Positions 44,601 through 57,300 of a DNA stretch of 64,000 nucleotides are shown here, one piece after another. A model generated the notes under the pieces. The model was given only the letters and a program-made list of their open reading frames with translations. It did no database searches and was not told the DNA's origin. The position numbers and the translations under genes are program-made. Origin of the DNA: Ophiura sarsii (lineage: Eukaryota; Echinodermata; Ophiuroidea; Amphilepidida; Ophiuridae); contig CM069446.1 in NCBI GenBank assembly GCA_035610835.1, forward strand, positions 69,177,062 to 69,241,061. The letters are read 5' to 3'. The first letter of the stretch is position 1. Each line of letters begins with the position of its first letter.

Positions 44601-45253
44601 ATGCATTGGTGATGTAGGGGAGGGGGTTTGTCTCCCTCTCATTTATCTTTCCCCCACAATCAATTTTATTTTGTTCACAGATGCTAATCCCCCTCACCCA
44701 TTTCGCAAATTAAAGTACATCAAAGCTTTGACCTTGGATTATAATTATTCCAAAAATTGGACTTTTTGAACCTGCAAAATATATGACCTTATAATATGTT
44801 GTTCAATACAGTGAGACTTTGACCTCTAAATATGTTCAATTATTGACATTTGACCTTGTTATAAGATGTGACATATGTATACAGTGAGTCTTTGACTCCT
44901 AAATATGATACTATGGTTCTACAATACATGCACATGATAGACCTGTCTAAGAGTGCAAATGGGTTTCTTAGAATTAAAATTCAACTTTGACCTTTAATAA
45001 ACATATATTTTTTTAAATACTGTTGGTCAAATATTTATATCACTGTGCAAACAACAACAATCTCATTTGTAGATTCTACATAATAATTAATATTTTGGGC
45101 TAATTTCATTAAGGGGGCTGTTAAGTCTCAGGAATAGGTTTTGTGGATTAATTTTTGTTATTTCAACAATTTTGTTGGTATTCAAAGTGACAGATGTAAT
45201 TGAATTTTTGATGCAAGTAAAATAAAAAATGTAATTTCAATATTGCTCGATGT

Positions 45254-45616
45254 TTAAAGGTGTATGTTCTGATCAGTTTTTTGGCTATGATTTTTTTTTC
45301 ACATCATGATATTTTGATATCAGAAGAATCCCCATATTTTTCTCATTATGTCTGTAAAATCTTAGGAGCCAGAAACGTTCCATTTAGAAATTATAGGCTA
45401 CAATGTGGTGAATTACTGCCAAAGGTGGTTAACCACCAGCCAGTTTGTGTACTATTCAATGGGCAAAATTATTGTGACCTTGTGCTTTTAAAATTAGAAC
45501 CATTGGAGTTATGCAACTCAAACTTTGGAATGTGACAATTTTAAGGATGATCTTTTATGTAAAATAGAAAACATTAATTTGACAATCGGGCCAGCAATCA
45601 GAACATCTACCTTTAA
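45254..45616 (+). mobile_element. TTAAAGGTGTATGTTCTGATC-end element, copy B
   Basis: TTAAAGGTGTATGTTCTGAT at the left and ATCAGAACATCTACCTTTAA at the right, TTAA on both sides. It holds a short palindrome GGTGGTTAACCACC. It aligns in reverse with 34024-34614. The open frame at 45260-45535 is fortuitous. Confidence 0.88.
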
Positions 45617-46412
45617 GTAATTTGGCTACATCTCATGAAATGAAAATTGTGTTTGGGTCATTTAATTAAGCACCCACAAATAACTAATGAGACTATTGTT
45701 GTTTGCAGTACAACTTAACAAATTACAGCAAAGACATAATTATCTCGACAAAAACAAAAATAATAAGAAAAGAAAGCCTTCGTAATTCTTCATAATTTAT
45801 ATCTCTATTCATCTCATCACATCTATATACAATACATTATTATTCTGCGCTAGTAAAAATCTTCAATTCTTGTCACATATTTTCATAAAATTACAAAACA
45901 GAAGAAAAACATGGCGTTTTTGTAACAATATAATAATAGCACTCTTTTTTATTCTGTACACATTTTTGCTACAGTGATCGGTAGTACTGAAGCCCACTGT
46001 ATTTCTATAGTATCTTGGATATTTCCGTGACTTTTTTTTCTCTCTCTATATTCTTGAAATATAATTGTCAATCTAAGTTTAAAATGGTTTCTATAATACA
46101 GGTTTTAGGATAATAGTTTTTTGTTTTTATCTTAATAATAAAATAATATACAATATAGTTACATTTTGTACATTTTTCTCTGTAAAACTACTTCCTTTTC
46201 ATCATTGGGCAGAAAAACTCTGTATGCGCTTTGGCCCTTGAACGTGCTTAAAAGTAAAACATACCTTGATATTTCATTGGAAGATTTGCATAAACATATT
46301 CAGGGGCCCAAACATAAAGAATCTTTTCCTGCCAAACCAAATTTTGCTACATAAGACATATATTTTGTTGCTGATGCCAGCAATTGTGAATTGGCTTTGG
46401 GTGAAACATATA
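45617..46412. other. No gene seen
   Basis: AT-rich stretch without inverted repeats or recognisable frames. Several polyA/T runs. Confidence 0.4.
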
Positions 46413-46913
46413 GGGCCGTATTCTCGTACTAAACACGGTTTTAGCTTAAAACCATGTCTAACTTAACCTGTGTCTAACTAAAACATGAGTTTATCTTTTA
46501 AACAACGTGTTTAACTAAACACGATTTTGAACTCTGTGCAATCTCGTCCCCAGGGTGGTTGTGCGTTACTGTATACAGGTACTTATTTTTGTTGTGGCCC
46601 TAATGGATTACAATAGATATCAACTGAATACATCAAACCCATGTGCATTTTTAATACTACACGATCTGCTCGGTAGTGTACATCGGACTCGGTTGAGTAA
46701 TCATTCAATGCATACAGTTTGTGTATTTGTTTAGTTAAACGCGCCTTAAACTACCCCATACCTATGTTTAAAGTTTAACACTTTTCAGTGAGTTAAATGT
46801 GTGCTTAAGTAAAATGTACGAGAATCGTGTTTAGTTGAACGCTGTGTCTAAAGTCAAAGTTAGACGCGTGTTTAGCTTTAAATCCTGTTTAACCTCGTAC
46901 GAGAATACGGCCC
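46413..46913. mobile_element. MITE with GGGCCGTATTCTCGTAC ends
   Basis: Perfect 17-base inverted ends GGGCCGTATTCTCGTAC and GTACGAGAATACGGCCC. AAACACG and CGTGTTTA words occur near the ends in opposite orientations. A TTCTCGTCCCC fragment at about 46543 repeats the end motif. Non-coding, 501 bp. Confidence 0.9.
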
Positions 46914-47448
46914 AGAGGGCTTGTGATTTCAAAATGTTGCGAAAAAATGGGGGAGGGGGGGGGGGGGGGGGAAGGTCTTACAAACTTGATACACAAACTC
47001 ATTGATAATGTTTCTGTGATTGATGAACTCATCTATATATGTAATGTTCACATAAAGCATGTTTCTATACGAATGCACAAGGTGGTTATTGTTGGTGATT
47101 GGTAATGAATAGTGGTGATGAGCCTGAAAAGAAACACCCGATCACCACTTTTTTCACCACTTCCATGACCACCCAAATAACGCGGTATTTCTGGGTTATC
47201 GGTGGTGGATCTTGAATAGAAACAGACGACGATTATTTTAGTGGTGATGAGATTCCACGCGCCGCCTTTGACCTGCGTGCCATGCATTGTATTGTATTTT
47301 TTGCGGTGCATGGGTTACTAAGATAGGCGCATAGTGTGACGTTTTTTTTTACATATGCTGGTTGGCCTTGTGCGTATTTTGGTGAACTTCTGGCATCAAC
47401 ACCATTTGCTGTGTCACCACCTTTTTTTGGTGCTGAATAGAAACGTTA

Positions 47449-47690
47449 ATTTAGTGGTTATTGGTGGTTATGATTATCACCACTAATAACCACCAATAAA
47501 TAATTATTGGTGATTATTGATGGTTATGATTATCACCACTGATAACCCCCAATAACTGGTTATTGGTGGTTATTGATGGTTATGATTATCACCACTAATA
47601 ACCACCAATAACCGGTTATTGGTGGTTATTGATGGTTATGATTATCACCACTAATAATCATCAAAAAACGGTTATTGGTGGTGATGGAAT
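47449..47690 (+). repeat. Tandem palindromes, 56-bp period, four copies
   Basis: Each unit runs ATGATTATCACCACTAATAA, then CCACCAATAACCGGTTATTGG, then TGGTTATTGATGGTT, so every unit is itself a near-perfect palindrome around ACCGGT. Units start near 47469, 47527, 47582 and 47638. GAATAGAAAC lies at both edges (about 47445 and 47688) and again at 47215. A GTGGTGAT-rich stretch from about 47085 belongs to the same structure. Confidence 0.88.
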
Positions 47691-48253
47691 AGAAACAAAT
47701 ACTCTGTTAACTCCGACTGGGCGGTTACGTTTTGTTTTAATTAATTGTTTCTTTATCCTTCACACTTATTGTGATGAATGTTCAGGCGAAAAAAGTTGGG
47801 GTTTTCTTTCAAATTTATTTATTATTGATTGTCAAATAATGGGTAAAAAGGTTTTTAAACTCTTCTTTTCAATTAAAAAAAAATAGAAATGACTTCTACT
47901 TCCTTTTTTACAACAGTATTGACGAGAAACATGACTCGATCTTACTCGGCCTCTACTGCACCATACAATTTAATGCCTGGGTAGTCATACATGTAGTCAG
48001 GAGTCCTACATATGGCCCAACACCTTAGACATCGTTACAAACAAACAAAACAAACCAAACGTTTATGTAGCCTTAAAATCACTTGTTTCTTTCGCTGTAC
48101 GTATCACACAATATAGTTCTTCATCTGGAGGCGTGGCATTAAATATATATAAATATACATGTATTTCTGTGTGCAGCAAATGTAGATATATAGTTGATTA
48201 CAATGAACTAGTCGGTCATGTTTCTTGGGGTAGAGCATTGGGTTGGAGATTGG

Positions 48254-48638
48254 GGGGAAATCTACAATGGAATTCTTCCATTATGAAAGGTGGCAGGTTT
48301 TTTTTACTATTCAATTTTTCTTTTTAGGGGGGGGGGGTCCCACAACTTTTTTGGTAGTAGTGGGAAAATCATTTTTTCTAAAGTAGGGTTGGGAAACTGG
48401 GTTTATTTTAGGAAAAACAGCTGATTTTGGGGTTTTTTTGAGACAAAATTTGAGTCTCATCATGACTGATGATATGAAATCCAATCAAAAATTTGTAGCG
48501 TTCCATTAAAAAAAATCAATTTATCTAGTTCCTTAAAATGCTATGATATCATACCAAGGGCGATATTGCAATTTTTTTTTTTTTTTTTTTTTCACTTTTC
48601 ATCATGAAAGCAGAATACCTCCATTGTGGATTTCCCTC
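48254..48638. mobile_element. Inverted-repeat element with GGGAAATC ends
   Basis: GGGGAAATCTACAATGGA at the left and TCCATTGTGGATTTCCCTCC-like sequence at the right are inverted. ATTATGAAAGG and CTTTTCATCATGAAAG lie just inside. Long T and G runs fill the middle. Confidence 0.72.
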
Positions 48639-48832
48639 CTTTCAGGGGAGCACACAATAATGTTAACAATTTCTTATATACATGGCAAGGTAAACACGGT
48701 CGTATATATACAATTTTACAAACAGTTGATCATAACAGGCGATATAAGGTCCGGCGCAGGGATATTAGAACGACCATTTATGTCGACGTTTAATGGATCG
48801 ATTGCTATGTGATGCATCCGTCATATATGTGT

Positions 48833-49400
48833 ACTTTCGCAGCATAAGGGTAAAATGCATTTTGAGATATGAATGAAATTAGGCATGGAAAAACAACGAC
48901 GACAAAGACAATTTGACAGTAAATTTTTCCGCATAAAATCAGAAAGCAGTATCCAATCTTACCCACAAAGGTGTCAAGTTTTGAAGCGTTTAAAAAGCTC
49001 CTTTTGTTGGTATTAAGATATTAACGCTTTCCACGCGGCAGGCGGCTGCAGACGACATCCCAAAATTTCACAAAATGTTTTAAAAAAGTCAAAATTATTG
49101 AAGTTTATTACCATATTTGGAATGACCATGAGAAATGCATCGACATAAGTACAAACATGCCTAGTATTGGTTCAGTAATCCTTGAGATAGACTTTGAAAA
49201 TTGTGAAAGGTTTCTGAAAAATCTGTTTTGTGTATGGTAAAATTAATAGCCGCGTGGAAAGTGTTAACATTTTCTTCGGGAGACAACTGAACCCTTTTGC
49301 CACGACAGAACACACATCATCATGTCTAGACTTGATAAAAAGGATGAGATGATGACTAAATATTACGAGACATGAAACAAGTTTAACAAGAAATTGGGCC
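48833..49400. mobile_element. CAAAAGGGTGCAGTTGTC-end repeat with nested MITE
   Basis: Bases 48833-49020 and 49268-49400 together align with 53393-53634 and 41332-41840. Shared phrases include GGAATTAGGCATGGAAAAAC-type sequence, AAAAAGCTCCTTTTGTTGGT and ACCCTTTTGCCACGACAGAA. The TTAA-target MITE (49021-49267) splits this copy. Confidence 0.8.
49021..49267 (+). mobile_element. TTAA-target MITE, full copy, nested
   Basis: TTAACGCTTTCCACGCGGC to GCCGCGTGGAAAGTGTTAA. One of the best-preserved copies and the clearest view of the ends: TTAA, then CACTTTCCACGCGGC. Confidence 0.92.
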
Positions 49401-49546
49401 TATAACAAATAATTCTTCAGAACTGATGAAAAAGGGACAATCTCTCTCTCGCATTCTTTCTCATCTTAGATAAAACAAATTACAACAAGTTGTTTTATAA
49501 AATTATCATGGCTGACAATATGTACGTGATGACCAACATCTTATGA

Positions 49547-49949
49547 TAAGGCAAAAAAAAAATTAGTTGTGTTGCCCTCATCCGGCCGGGTCAAAATTCT
49601 TAGAATGTGGGCCGGGTATTTTTTTTTTTCAAGATTTTTTCTCTCTCTCTTTTTCCAAGAATTTTTTTTTTTCAAGATTTTTTTTCAAGATTTTTTTTCT
49701 CAAGATCTTCCAATCTGTGAAAAGAGATGGGCAAGAAACCAAAATATTCACCATTGGGTTGAAAATACATCCAGTAAGCGTTTTCCTTAGTATCTTCACA
49801 CATGTTGACTGAAATAATAGGTATAAAATCGTTGATTTGGTAAAATTTAAAAAAATAAATAAATAAATAAAATAATAAAAATCCGGCCGGCCGTCCTTCC
49901 CGATTTTAGGCTTGTGAGGGCAACACAACTTTTTTTTTTTTGCCTAATT
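49547..49949. mobile_element. GGCCTAA-end element copy
   Basis: AAGGCAAAAAAAAAATTAGT and TGTTGCCCTCATCCGGCCGG at the left; GTGAGGGCAACACAACTTTT and TTTGCCTAATT at the right, with CCGGCCGGC near the right end. The T/C-rich interior (CAAGATTTTTTTTC units) gives spurious Phe-rich frames. Confidence 0.78.
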
Positions 49950-50033
49950 AGGGCAAATGATTTTATTAGTCATAAATAAAATCTATTGAAAATGATACAT
50001 TTTTATAAGTTGAGCACGTTAGTTACTGGATAC

Positions 50034-50670
50034 CTGTAAAGTGGACATTTTCAGCCAATTAATGTTCACGCTCTATGTGGATAGGAACCATTTTGCTTGT
50101 TTTTGATTCGCTACGTAATAGATTTATACGTAATAGAAATGTATATGTGTTTTTATACTTGAATTGTCAAAATAAATGTAGAGTCAGATTGTCCACGTTT
50201 ACAATCAACTGCAAAAGAAGTAATTTTCACATGTGAATACATTTTTCACAATTTACCCCAAATTTCAACTATTTCACATGTTATTCAATTTGCGGTTTGA
50301 CATAAATTTATAAGTTGAGAAATTTATACACATATGTGATACGATCAAGCGGAATGAGTCGGATGTCGGGAATATTGATTTTGAGTTATAGGTAAAAAGA
50401 AGGACTAATTCTTATGTTTTACTTTGTTTTCTCAGTTGGTAAATTGTTTGCAACTAAAATATTAAAAGTTCAATTTTAGAGGGGTTTGGACCATACTGTA
50501 GCATTATTCACCTGCTCTTAAAATGATGGACAAATATCAAAATTCAAAACTGCCGACATGTGACTCATTTCGCTTGATCATGTCACATATTTTGAATTTC
50601 ATGAAACTGTTACGATGCTTTGAGAGCGCAAAAAATATATTTCACGGCGTGAAAATGTCCACTATTACAG
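50034..50670. mobile_element. Inverted-repeat element with CTGTAAAGTGGACATTTTCA ends
   Basis: Left CTGTAAAGTGGACATTTTCA and right TGAAAATGTCCACTATTACAG are inverted. CGGAATGAGTC... and ...GACTCATTTCGC pairs lie deeper inside (about 50352 and 50560). About 637 bp, non-coding. Confidence 0.8.
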
Positions 50671-50850
50671 ATTGTCAGGGTGGGTAAATTATCAATTTAG
50701 CCCAGATCGAGTTTGCGATGTTAAATTTAACACCACGAACAATGATAAAATGGGCCTGCGTCTAGTTCCGATGTTAAATTCCACGATATCGTCAACCAGC
50801 TGTGCTGCTATGGCATACAAGGCAGTGAAGCATCTCCAAGTGTTTTTATG

Positions 50851-51095
50851 TTAACACTTTCCACGCGGCAGGCATCTGCAGACTACATCCCAACATTTCA
50901 CAAAATGTTTCAAATATGTCAACATTATTGAATTCCATTACCATATTTGGAATCACCATGACAAATGCATTAAAATAAGTACAAACATGCCTACTATTGG
51001 TTCAGTAATCCTTGAGATTGACCTTGAAAGTTGAGAAAGGTTTCTGACAAATCTGATTTGTATGGTAAAACCAATAGACGCGTGGAAAGTGTTAA
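50851..51095 (+). mobile_element. TTAA-target MITE just past the Rap1GAP stop codon
   Basis: TTAACACTTTCCACGCGGC to GACGCGTGGAAAGTGTTAA, 245 bp. It lies 108 bases beyond the stop codon of the minus-strand Rap1GAP gene and so may form part of its 3' UTR. Confidence 0.9.
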
Positions 51096-51202
51096 CAACT
51101 TTAAACATGGAAGTGAAGTCTATAGTTTTGTCCATACAATCTCTTAGTCTTACAGCCAACTGACATCATACTTTTACAATTCCACATATATAGATGGCGC
51201 TA

Positions 51203-51349
51203 TCATACCGAAGACAACGCTTCCACGTACGTCGTGTCATTTTCGTTTCTGTTTTGCCGTAACCTTATGATTTCTTTGTTGGCTTGGTTGAGATCCGCCA
51301 TGTGCCGTAACTCCTTCTCCTTTAGTTTTTTGATGTCCTGTTGACAAGT
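51203..51349 (-). CDS. RAP1GAP: Rap1GAP exon i: coiled coil and stop
   Basis: 147 nt including TGA; acceptor CAATCATCACAG. Encodes [38 protein letters not shown] and [10 protein letters not shown]. The sequence at the stop (TCG|GTATGA) could also be read as a donor, so a longer isoform cannot be excluded. Confidence 0.85.
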   Translation of the reverse strand, partial: TCQQDIKKLKEKELRHMADLNQANKEIIRLRQNRNENDTTYVEALSSV

Positions 51350-54300
51350 CTGTGATGATTGGATAACAAGTATGGATGGAGAAAGAAAGGTGTTATTGGT
51401 GTAAAAACATAGGTTAGGCTATATTAAAAAAACCTTTTGTCTCAAAGCTCCCGCGCGCGTTAGTTAATTGCTGCGCATTCGAGAATTTTTTTTTTTTTAT
51501 AATTTTTTTTAATTTTTTTAATTTTTTTTTTTCAACAAAAAAAAATCATGAAGTTTCACCGATTGTTTAGATTTTCATTGATACATTGATACTTTGTCAG
51601 GGCAGGGTTTTCAATTCTGAAACTAGAGCATGCTGTTTTGTTAAAGACAAAAGCTAAATGACGCTCCCATCGGCAAGTTTAGTTTTGTACATGTTCTCTG
51701 TAATGAACTATATCTGAAGAACCAAACAAGCTAAACGTGCCATCTTTTCAGGATAATTTCAAAACTTACTGCTGATTAAGACAAAGTAAACACAAATTCT
51801 CTGAAACTTTAAAATGTGGTTGAAAAATTACTTTGAACTTGGGTCAACTTTTTTTTAACCACCCGGTGGAAGGACCATCTTATTCTATCATATCCCTCAT
51901 ATATACTCCCTACCAAAATCCAAAAGTAAAATTGAGAGTCACCTAATGAGCATAATACATCACTTACATGTATTGTCCCTGATGAGATATTGTCCCTGAT
52001 GAGATAACAATTTTTGTTGTGATGCCCTCAGCGATCGACCCTAAAATCTCAAAAATCAGGGTCGCATCCCCCCACCCTACATCATGATTTTTGGCACGTC
52101 AGGGCACCGCAACAATTTATCTGTTTGGCCTAACACAGAATGAACTCTAAAAGCATAGTCTAGGCCTATACAGGGTGAGTCAGAAAGAACGGGCACTTTT
52201 TTGGTGAAGGCGCCACAGAAATGTTAGGCCTAAATATTCAAAAAAACAAATATACGAGGGGGTATCATAAAGTTTTAGAAAACACCCAGAAGTGAAGGAG
52301 CCAGAAACTTAATTTTGTTATGTGATCCTTCAGACATCTTTACTAAGTCCCTGTGCAAAGTTACACATTTCTCCTACTTTTTATTACCTGTCCACAGACC
52401 GCCATTGTAGAGATCCTCAGATTGACCGCCATCGATTGATTCTCAGATTGGATTCTCAGATTGCCTCAGATTGTGTTATTCCCAAAACAGCAATAAATAG
52501 TTTAAAGTGTTGACAGAAAGGGTCAAAGGTCATGTAGGGGTCATTAGAGGTCAATGTGTGTACACCCCATGTTACCCATAAGTTTATTGTCACCAAGCTT
52601 ATTTGTAATGACCTTTGTTTGACCTCTTTCTGTCTGGTGTTACAAAGACCACATACGCTCGTATATTTGAATTTCATTCAAAAAATCAAATCAAATTCAC
52701 TCACCACATTCTGCCTAATTAATTCTAATTTGTCTGATTTCAGCTTCTGTACTTCTGCTTTCATGTTTTCTAACTGCATTAATAGGTGGGCTGTGGAAAA
52801 TAGACAATAAATTGAAACATTAGTTCATTGTTTTTTTCGTCATAGTGGCAATGTAAATGTATGCAAAAGATCACACGGGAAAATATGACAAAAAAGAGGG
52901 AAAATAGAAAATACCTTAAAAATATGTAAAATATATAAGCAAGCTGAACCAGCTTTAGTCACGAAACATGTCGTAATCATGGATTACCTTAACACTAAAA
53001 TGACCAATAAAAATAACAATCAAGCTTCTTTTAGTTTCAAAAGTTGATATTAACAGCGATCATACGACACAAGACACACTGCGGCCGTGATCGAATAGCG
53101 TGTAAACACATTATTCCTGTGGTGCGGTTCGATCGGTGTACTGAATTCTATAGCAGCATGGTTTATCTCAAATTAATAACGGGGAAGTTGTTGAACAATA
53201 AATAATAGACCAGTAGGCTGCAAACAAATATAAATGCATCTGGACAATTAATGAAAAGGACTGTGCACTAGATAAAATAACAATAAATAAAGAAAACGTT
53301 ACAGATCTAACATTATTCTTGTTATAATCACACAGGTTGCTCTTTGTGTAGGTGCAAACTGCTGGGGCATGGTCAAGTCAATATTTGTGTACTGTCCCGA
53401 CAAAAGGGTGCAGTTGTCTGTAAAATGTATTTTGAAATATTGATGGAATTAGGCATAGGAAAAGAAAGAAAATAAAGACAATTCTACAGTAATTTTTCTT
53501 CATAAAATCAGAAAGCACTATCCGATCACAAAGGTGTCATTTTGAAGCATTCAAAAAGCTCCTTTTGTTGGTATTAAGATCTCATCTTTTTTGATACAGA
53601 CAACTGCACCCATTTGCTTTGGCTGTACATGTATAAATGACAAAATGTACATATCTGACTTTGGTTCTTGTCAGGCTATAATGATTCTGACTTAGGTACT
53701 TCTTGCACTTACTTTCAACTTCAACTGCTAGTGAACATTTTCCTCCTTGACATAGGCATGGGTTCATGGGACTTGGTTTGTTACTCGGAATACAGCCAGA
53801 CGACATGCTTCCCTGTAGGGAAAAGAAATGAAAACCCAAACAGAATAAATTAGTGGTAAAGCTTCTTTCTTTTTTAAAAACTGAGCATACATTTATTTCT
53901 AAACTTGCAGCACACAAAAAAAAGGAGGGATGAGAAAGTTTTTTCTAAGAAAAGAGTCTTTGGAAATTTGCAAAACTGTCTAAGGAAAGAGGTATTGGTG
54001 GGAAATTTGCAAAATGTTCCAGAAAAACTCTGGGTGAGAAAGTGTTTTTGAACATTTAAAAATGTTCCAACAAATTATAGGGTCACTGGGTGAGAGTAAT
54101 TTCATTTTCACAAAACATATGTGGTCACTGGGTGAGAGCAACATATCGTCAGCCTGCTTCGATAATTGCCTAACTCATTTTTTCTAGTTTTAAGAAAATA
54201 ACAAAATATGAAAAGTGAGTTAGGCAGTTATCGAAGCAGGCTGATGATATGTTGAATAGCACCATGAAAAGTGCAGGTAATTTCCAACAGGAGCAGTAAC

Positions 54301-57300
54301 TGTTGGATAGAATTAGGTTGGGGATATACCTTTAAGTGAAATGTGGCTTTGTTATAGGCCTAATACGAGTTAATATGACCCATTTTAAACATTTTACATA
54401 ATTATTACAATCTGCCTAACTCACAATGCTGACTTAGGGAGAATTGAAATTGTGCATTTATCAACACTTTTGATTGGTCAATGACTAAGGTATTTTTACA
54501 GCATGTGCATAATGTAATGAAGTCATAATTTATGCAAAAAGCTCAATTTCGCTGAAAAGTGAGTTAGGCAATTATCGAAGCAGGCTGATGATATGGGACT
54601 GACAACCACCTCCCTCTCGTTAACAATTTGCCAACTCACCATTCCGGTATCCGAGTCTTCGTGTTCATGATGTTGATGATGATGATGTTGTTGCTGTTGT
54701 TGTTCTTCGTCGCTGTTGAAGCTGTCTAATGAATTACTGGGCGACACTCTGCAGGTATAATATCTGCTAGGATTTTGTAAGCAAAAAAAAGAGAAAGAGA
54801 AACACAGAGTAAACTTATGCCCGTAGGTGATCAAACAATATGTGTATTGTCGCGGCAAAAGGGTCCAGTTGTTGGTCAAATGCATTTTGAGATATTGGTG
54901 GAATTAGGCATGGAAAAACAAAGAAAACAACCTTGGTGAACGATAAGAGATATTTTATACACTGAAACATGATTTCATGGTTTGGGAATCAACATGTATC
55001 ACGTTAAGCCTCTGTAAATCAACCATTTTTAAGTAAAAGGATTGTTAAATTGACCTATTATTGCGCCTACAACAGCACAATCGATCGTCCAAAGATCAAT
55101 CTTCGAGTCATTGTGAAAAGGCTTAGGCCACACAAAGAAGAATGTTAGTCCCAGAAGCCTGCCCACATTGGCATGTGATATGAGCTACGGCGCGTAGCTC
55201 TACGCACTGAGGCCTAAATTGTTTTTGGTTTTTCTTTGATTTTTTTTTGATTTTTTTTTGTTTTGATTTTTTGTTCTTGATTTTTGGGTGTTTTTTTTTT
55301 TTTAATTAAAAAAGTTCTCTGTAAGCTTGGATTAGCTAGCAAAAAATGTTTATAAAAAAAAAATGCATGGCACTTAGCTTTTTTGCAAACAGTTTCTATG
55401 ACAAACCTTTTTCTTTGTTTGGCCTTAATAGTGTTAATTACTGTACCTTGTTCTACCCCTGGCCACATCCGGTGAACTATTTAATGAATTTGAAGAAGAC
55501 TTGTGTGATCCTTGACTACCATTTATACTCTCTGATGATTGTGACGACCGACTTAGCATACTATCTCTGTGTAAGACATGTAAAATAGGCGTATTATTAG
55601 CATGCTAGAGGTTAGCCATGTTTAATAGCCATGTGCAATGGACTTATTAGAGATTATTATTAGAGATTAGGCATGTAGCCATGTGCAACGGATGGGGAAT
55701 CGCACCCCAGCCTATTCTACATTCAATTGAATCAGTGCATGACGTCCAATTCATTGCATGAACCATGTTACCAAATTGGCCTACATATCATGAAACAGGT
55801 GCAGTTTTTTCCTGAATACTGTAAAACCACTTAATTTCGCGAGGGATTTATTTCCGCGAATTTCGCGAGGGATGTGGATTCTCGAAATTAAATACCCTCA
55901 AAATTGACCTTTTCCATTGAAAGTAACAGTTAAATGTCCAGATTTGTGAAATTAAATGCCCACTAAAATAGCAGTAACTCTAAATTCGCGAAATAAAGTA
56001 TCCGCGAAAATATAGTGTTTTACAGTATCTTGAATATAGTTATTATTCCCGACAAGATGGCAGCTAATCCAAAACATGCATAACTTCATTGCCATGGACA
56101 TCCAAGCAAAGGCCAGTATTCAGAGATTCACATTGCAGTGATTTAAAGATCTCTCAAAACTTTCAAATTTTATTTTTCAAAAAGAGTCCAAACATTTTCA
56201 ATAAATTCAATATCCAACACATGGTTCGTACTTATAATGCACTTATCAGTTCCATCCCTGGCCCCGGGGGACCCGGGGATAGCGGGGATAGGGCCGGGAC
56301 GTACAAATTGCCCATGTGACGTCCCAGGTACAATCGTGTACGGTCCCCGCAGGGCCGGGCACCATTTTTGTCAATCGCATCGCATCTCTAGCTTATTTAT
56401 AGCAAGCGCCCGGGGTGTACATTTGTGTACCTTAGCGTATGTCCCCGCTACACGCCCCGGCTAGCGGGGGCACAGTTTGTACGTCCGAACATTTTCAATA
56501 AATTCAATATCCAACACATGGTTCGTACTTATAATGCACTTATCAGTTGCATCCCCGGCCCCAGGGGACCCGGGGATAGTAGGGATTAGGGCCGGGACGT
56601 ACAAATTGCCCATGTGACGTCCCGGGTACAATCGTGTACGGTCCCCGCATAGCCGGGCATCATTTTTTGTACACTCGTGTACGGTCCCCCCCATGCCCGG
56701 GTCCCCGGGGACTGGGCTTGCAATTGATAAGTGCATAATTGTATACTATTATTGCTATGAAATGGTATTTCTTTTTATTAAATGCCAAAGAGGATTTCTT
56801 GTGCCGTCCAGCATGCTTCACTTTCATCACATGACCACTCATTTCTGTCACCAGTGTCTACTGGTTCCCATTGACATTACATTCCAATGAAAGGCATATA
56901 ATGTTGTTAAACGAAGGTCTTTAAGAAAACCTTGCTGTAAGCAGTACAATTGATGTGACTCAATTCAGTCCTCTCTTGTTTTTTGTCTTAGAGCCTCTTA
57001 GATTTTGGATAACACATAATATTGCCAGCTTAATAAAATAATTGCCTAAGTCATATTTACTACTTTTGAGAAATTTCAAAAACAAAATTTAGTTTCGTCA
57101 GCTTAATAAAATAAAAATAAAATACAGTCATTTTTATATAAATAAATCTGCCTAAGTCACATGCTTGACTTAGTCAATTATCCTTTTGATTTGGTAGCAC
57201 ACTTTAGAGTTGAATAATGATTAAAGCACTTTAACCATTATAGGTGCCTCTAATGGTAAAGAGCTAATTTAGGCAAAAATCTCAAATTGGTAAAAAAATG

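Noticed and set aside
52556..52810. Plus-strand 84-codon ORF over Rap1GAP exon h
   Set aside because: It is antisense to a well-supported coiled-coil exon with matching splice phases.
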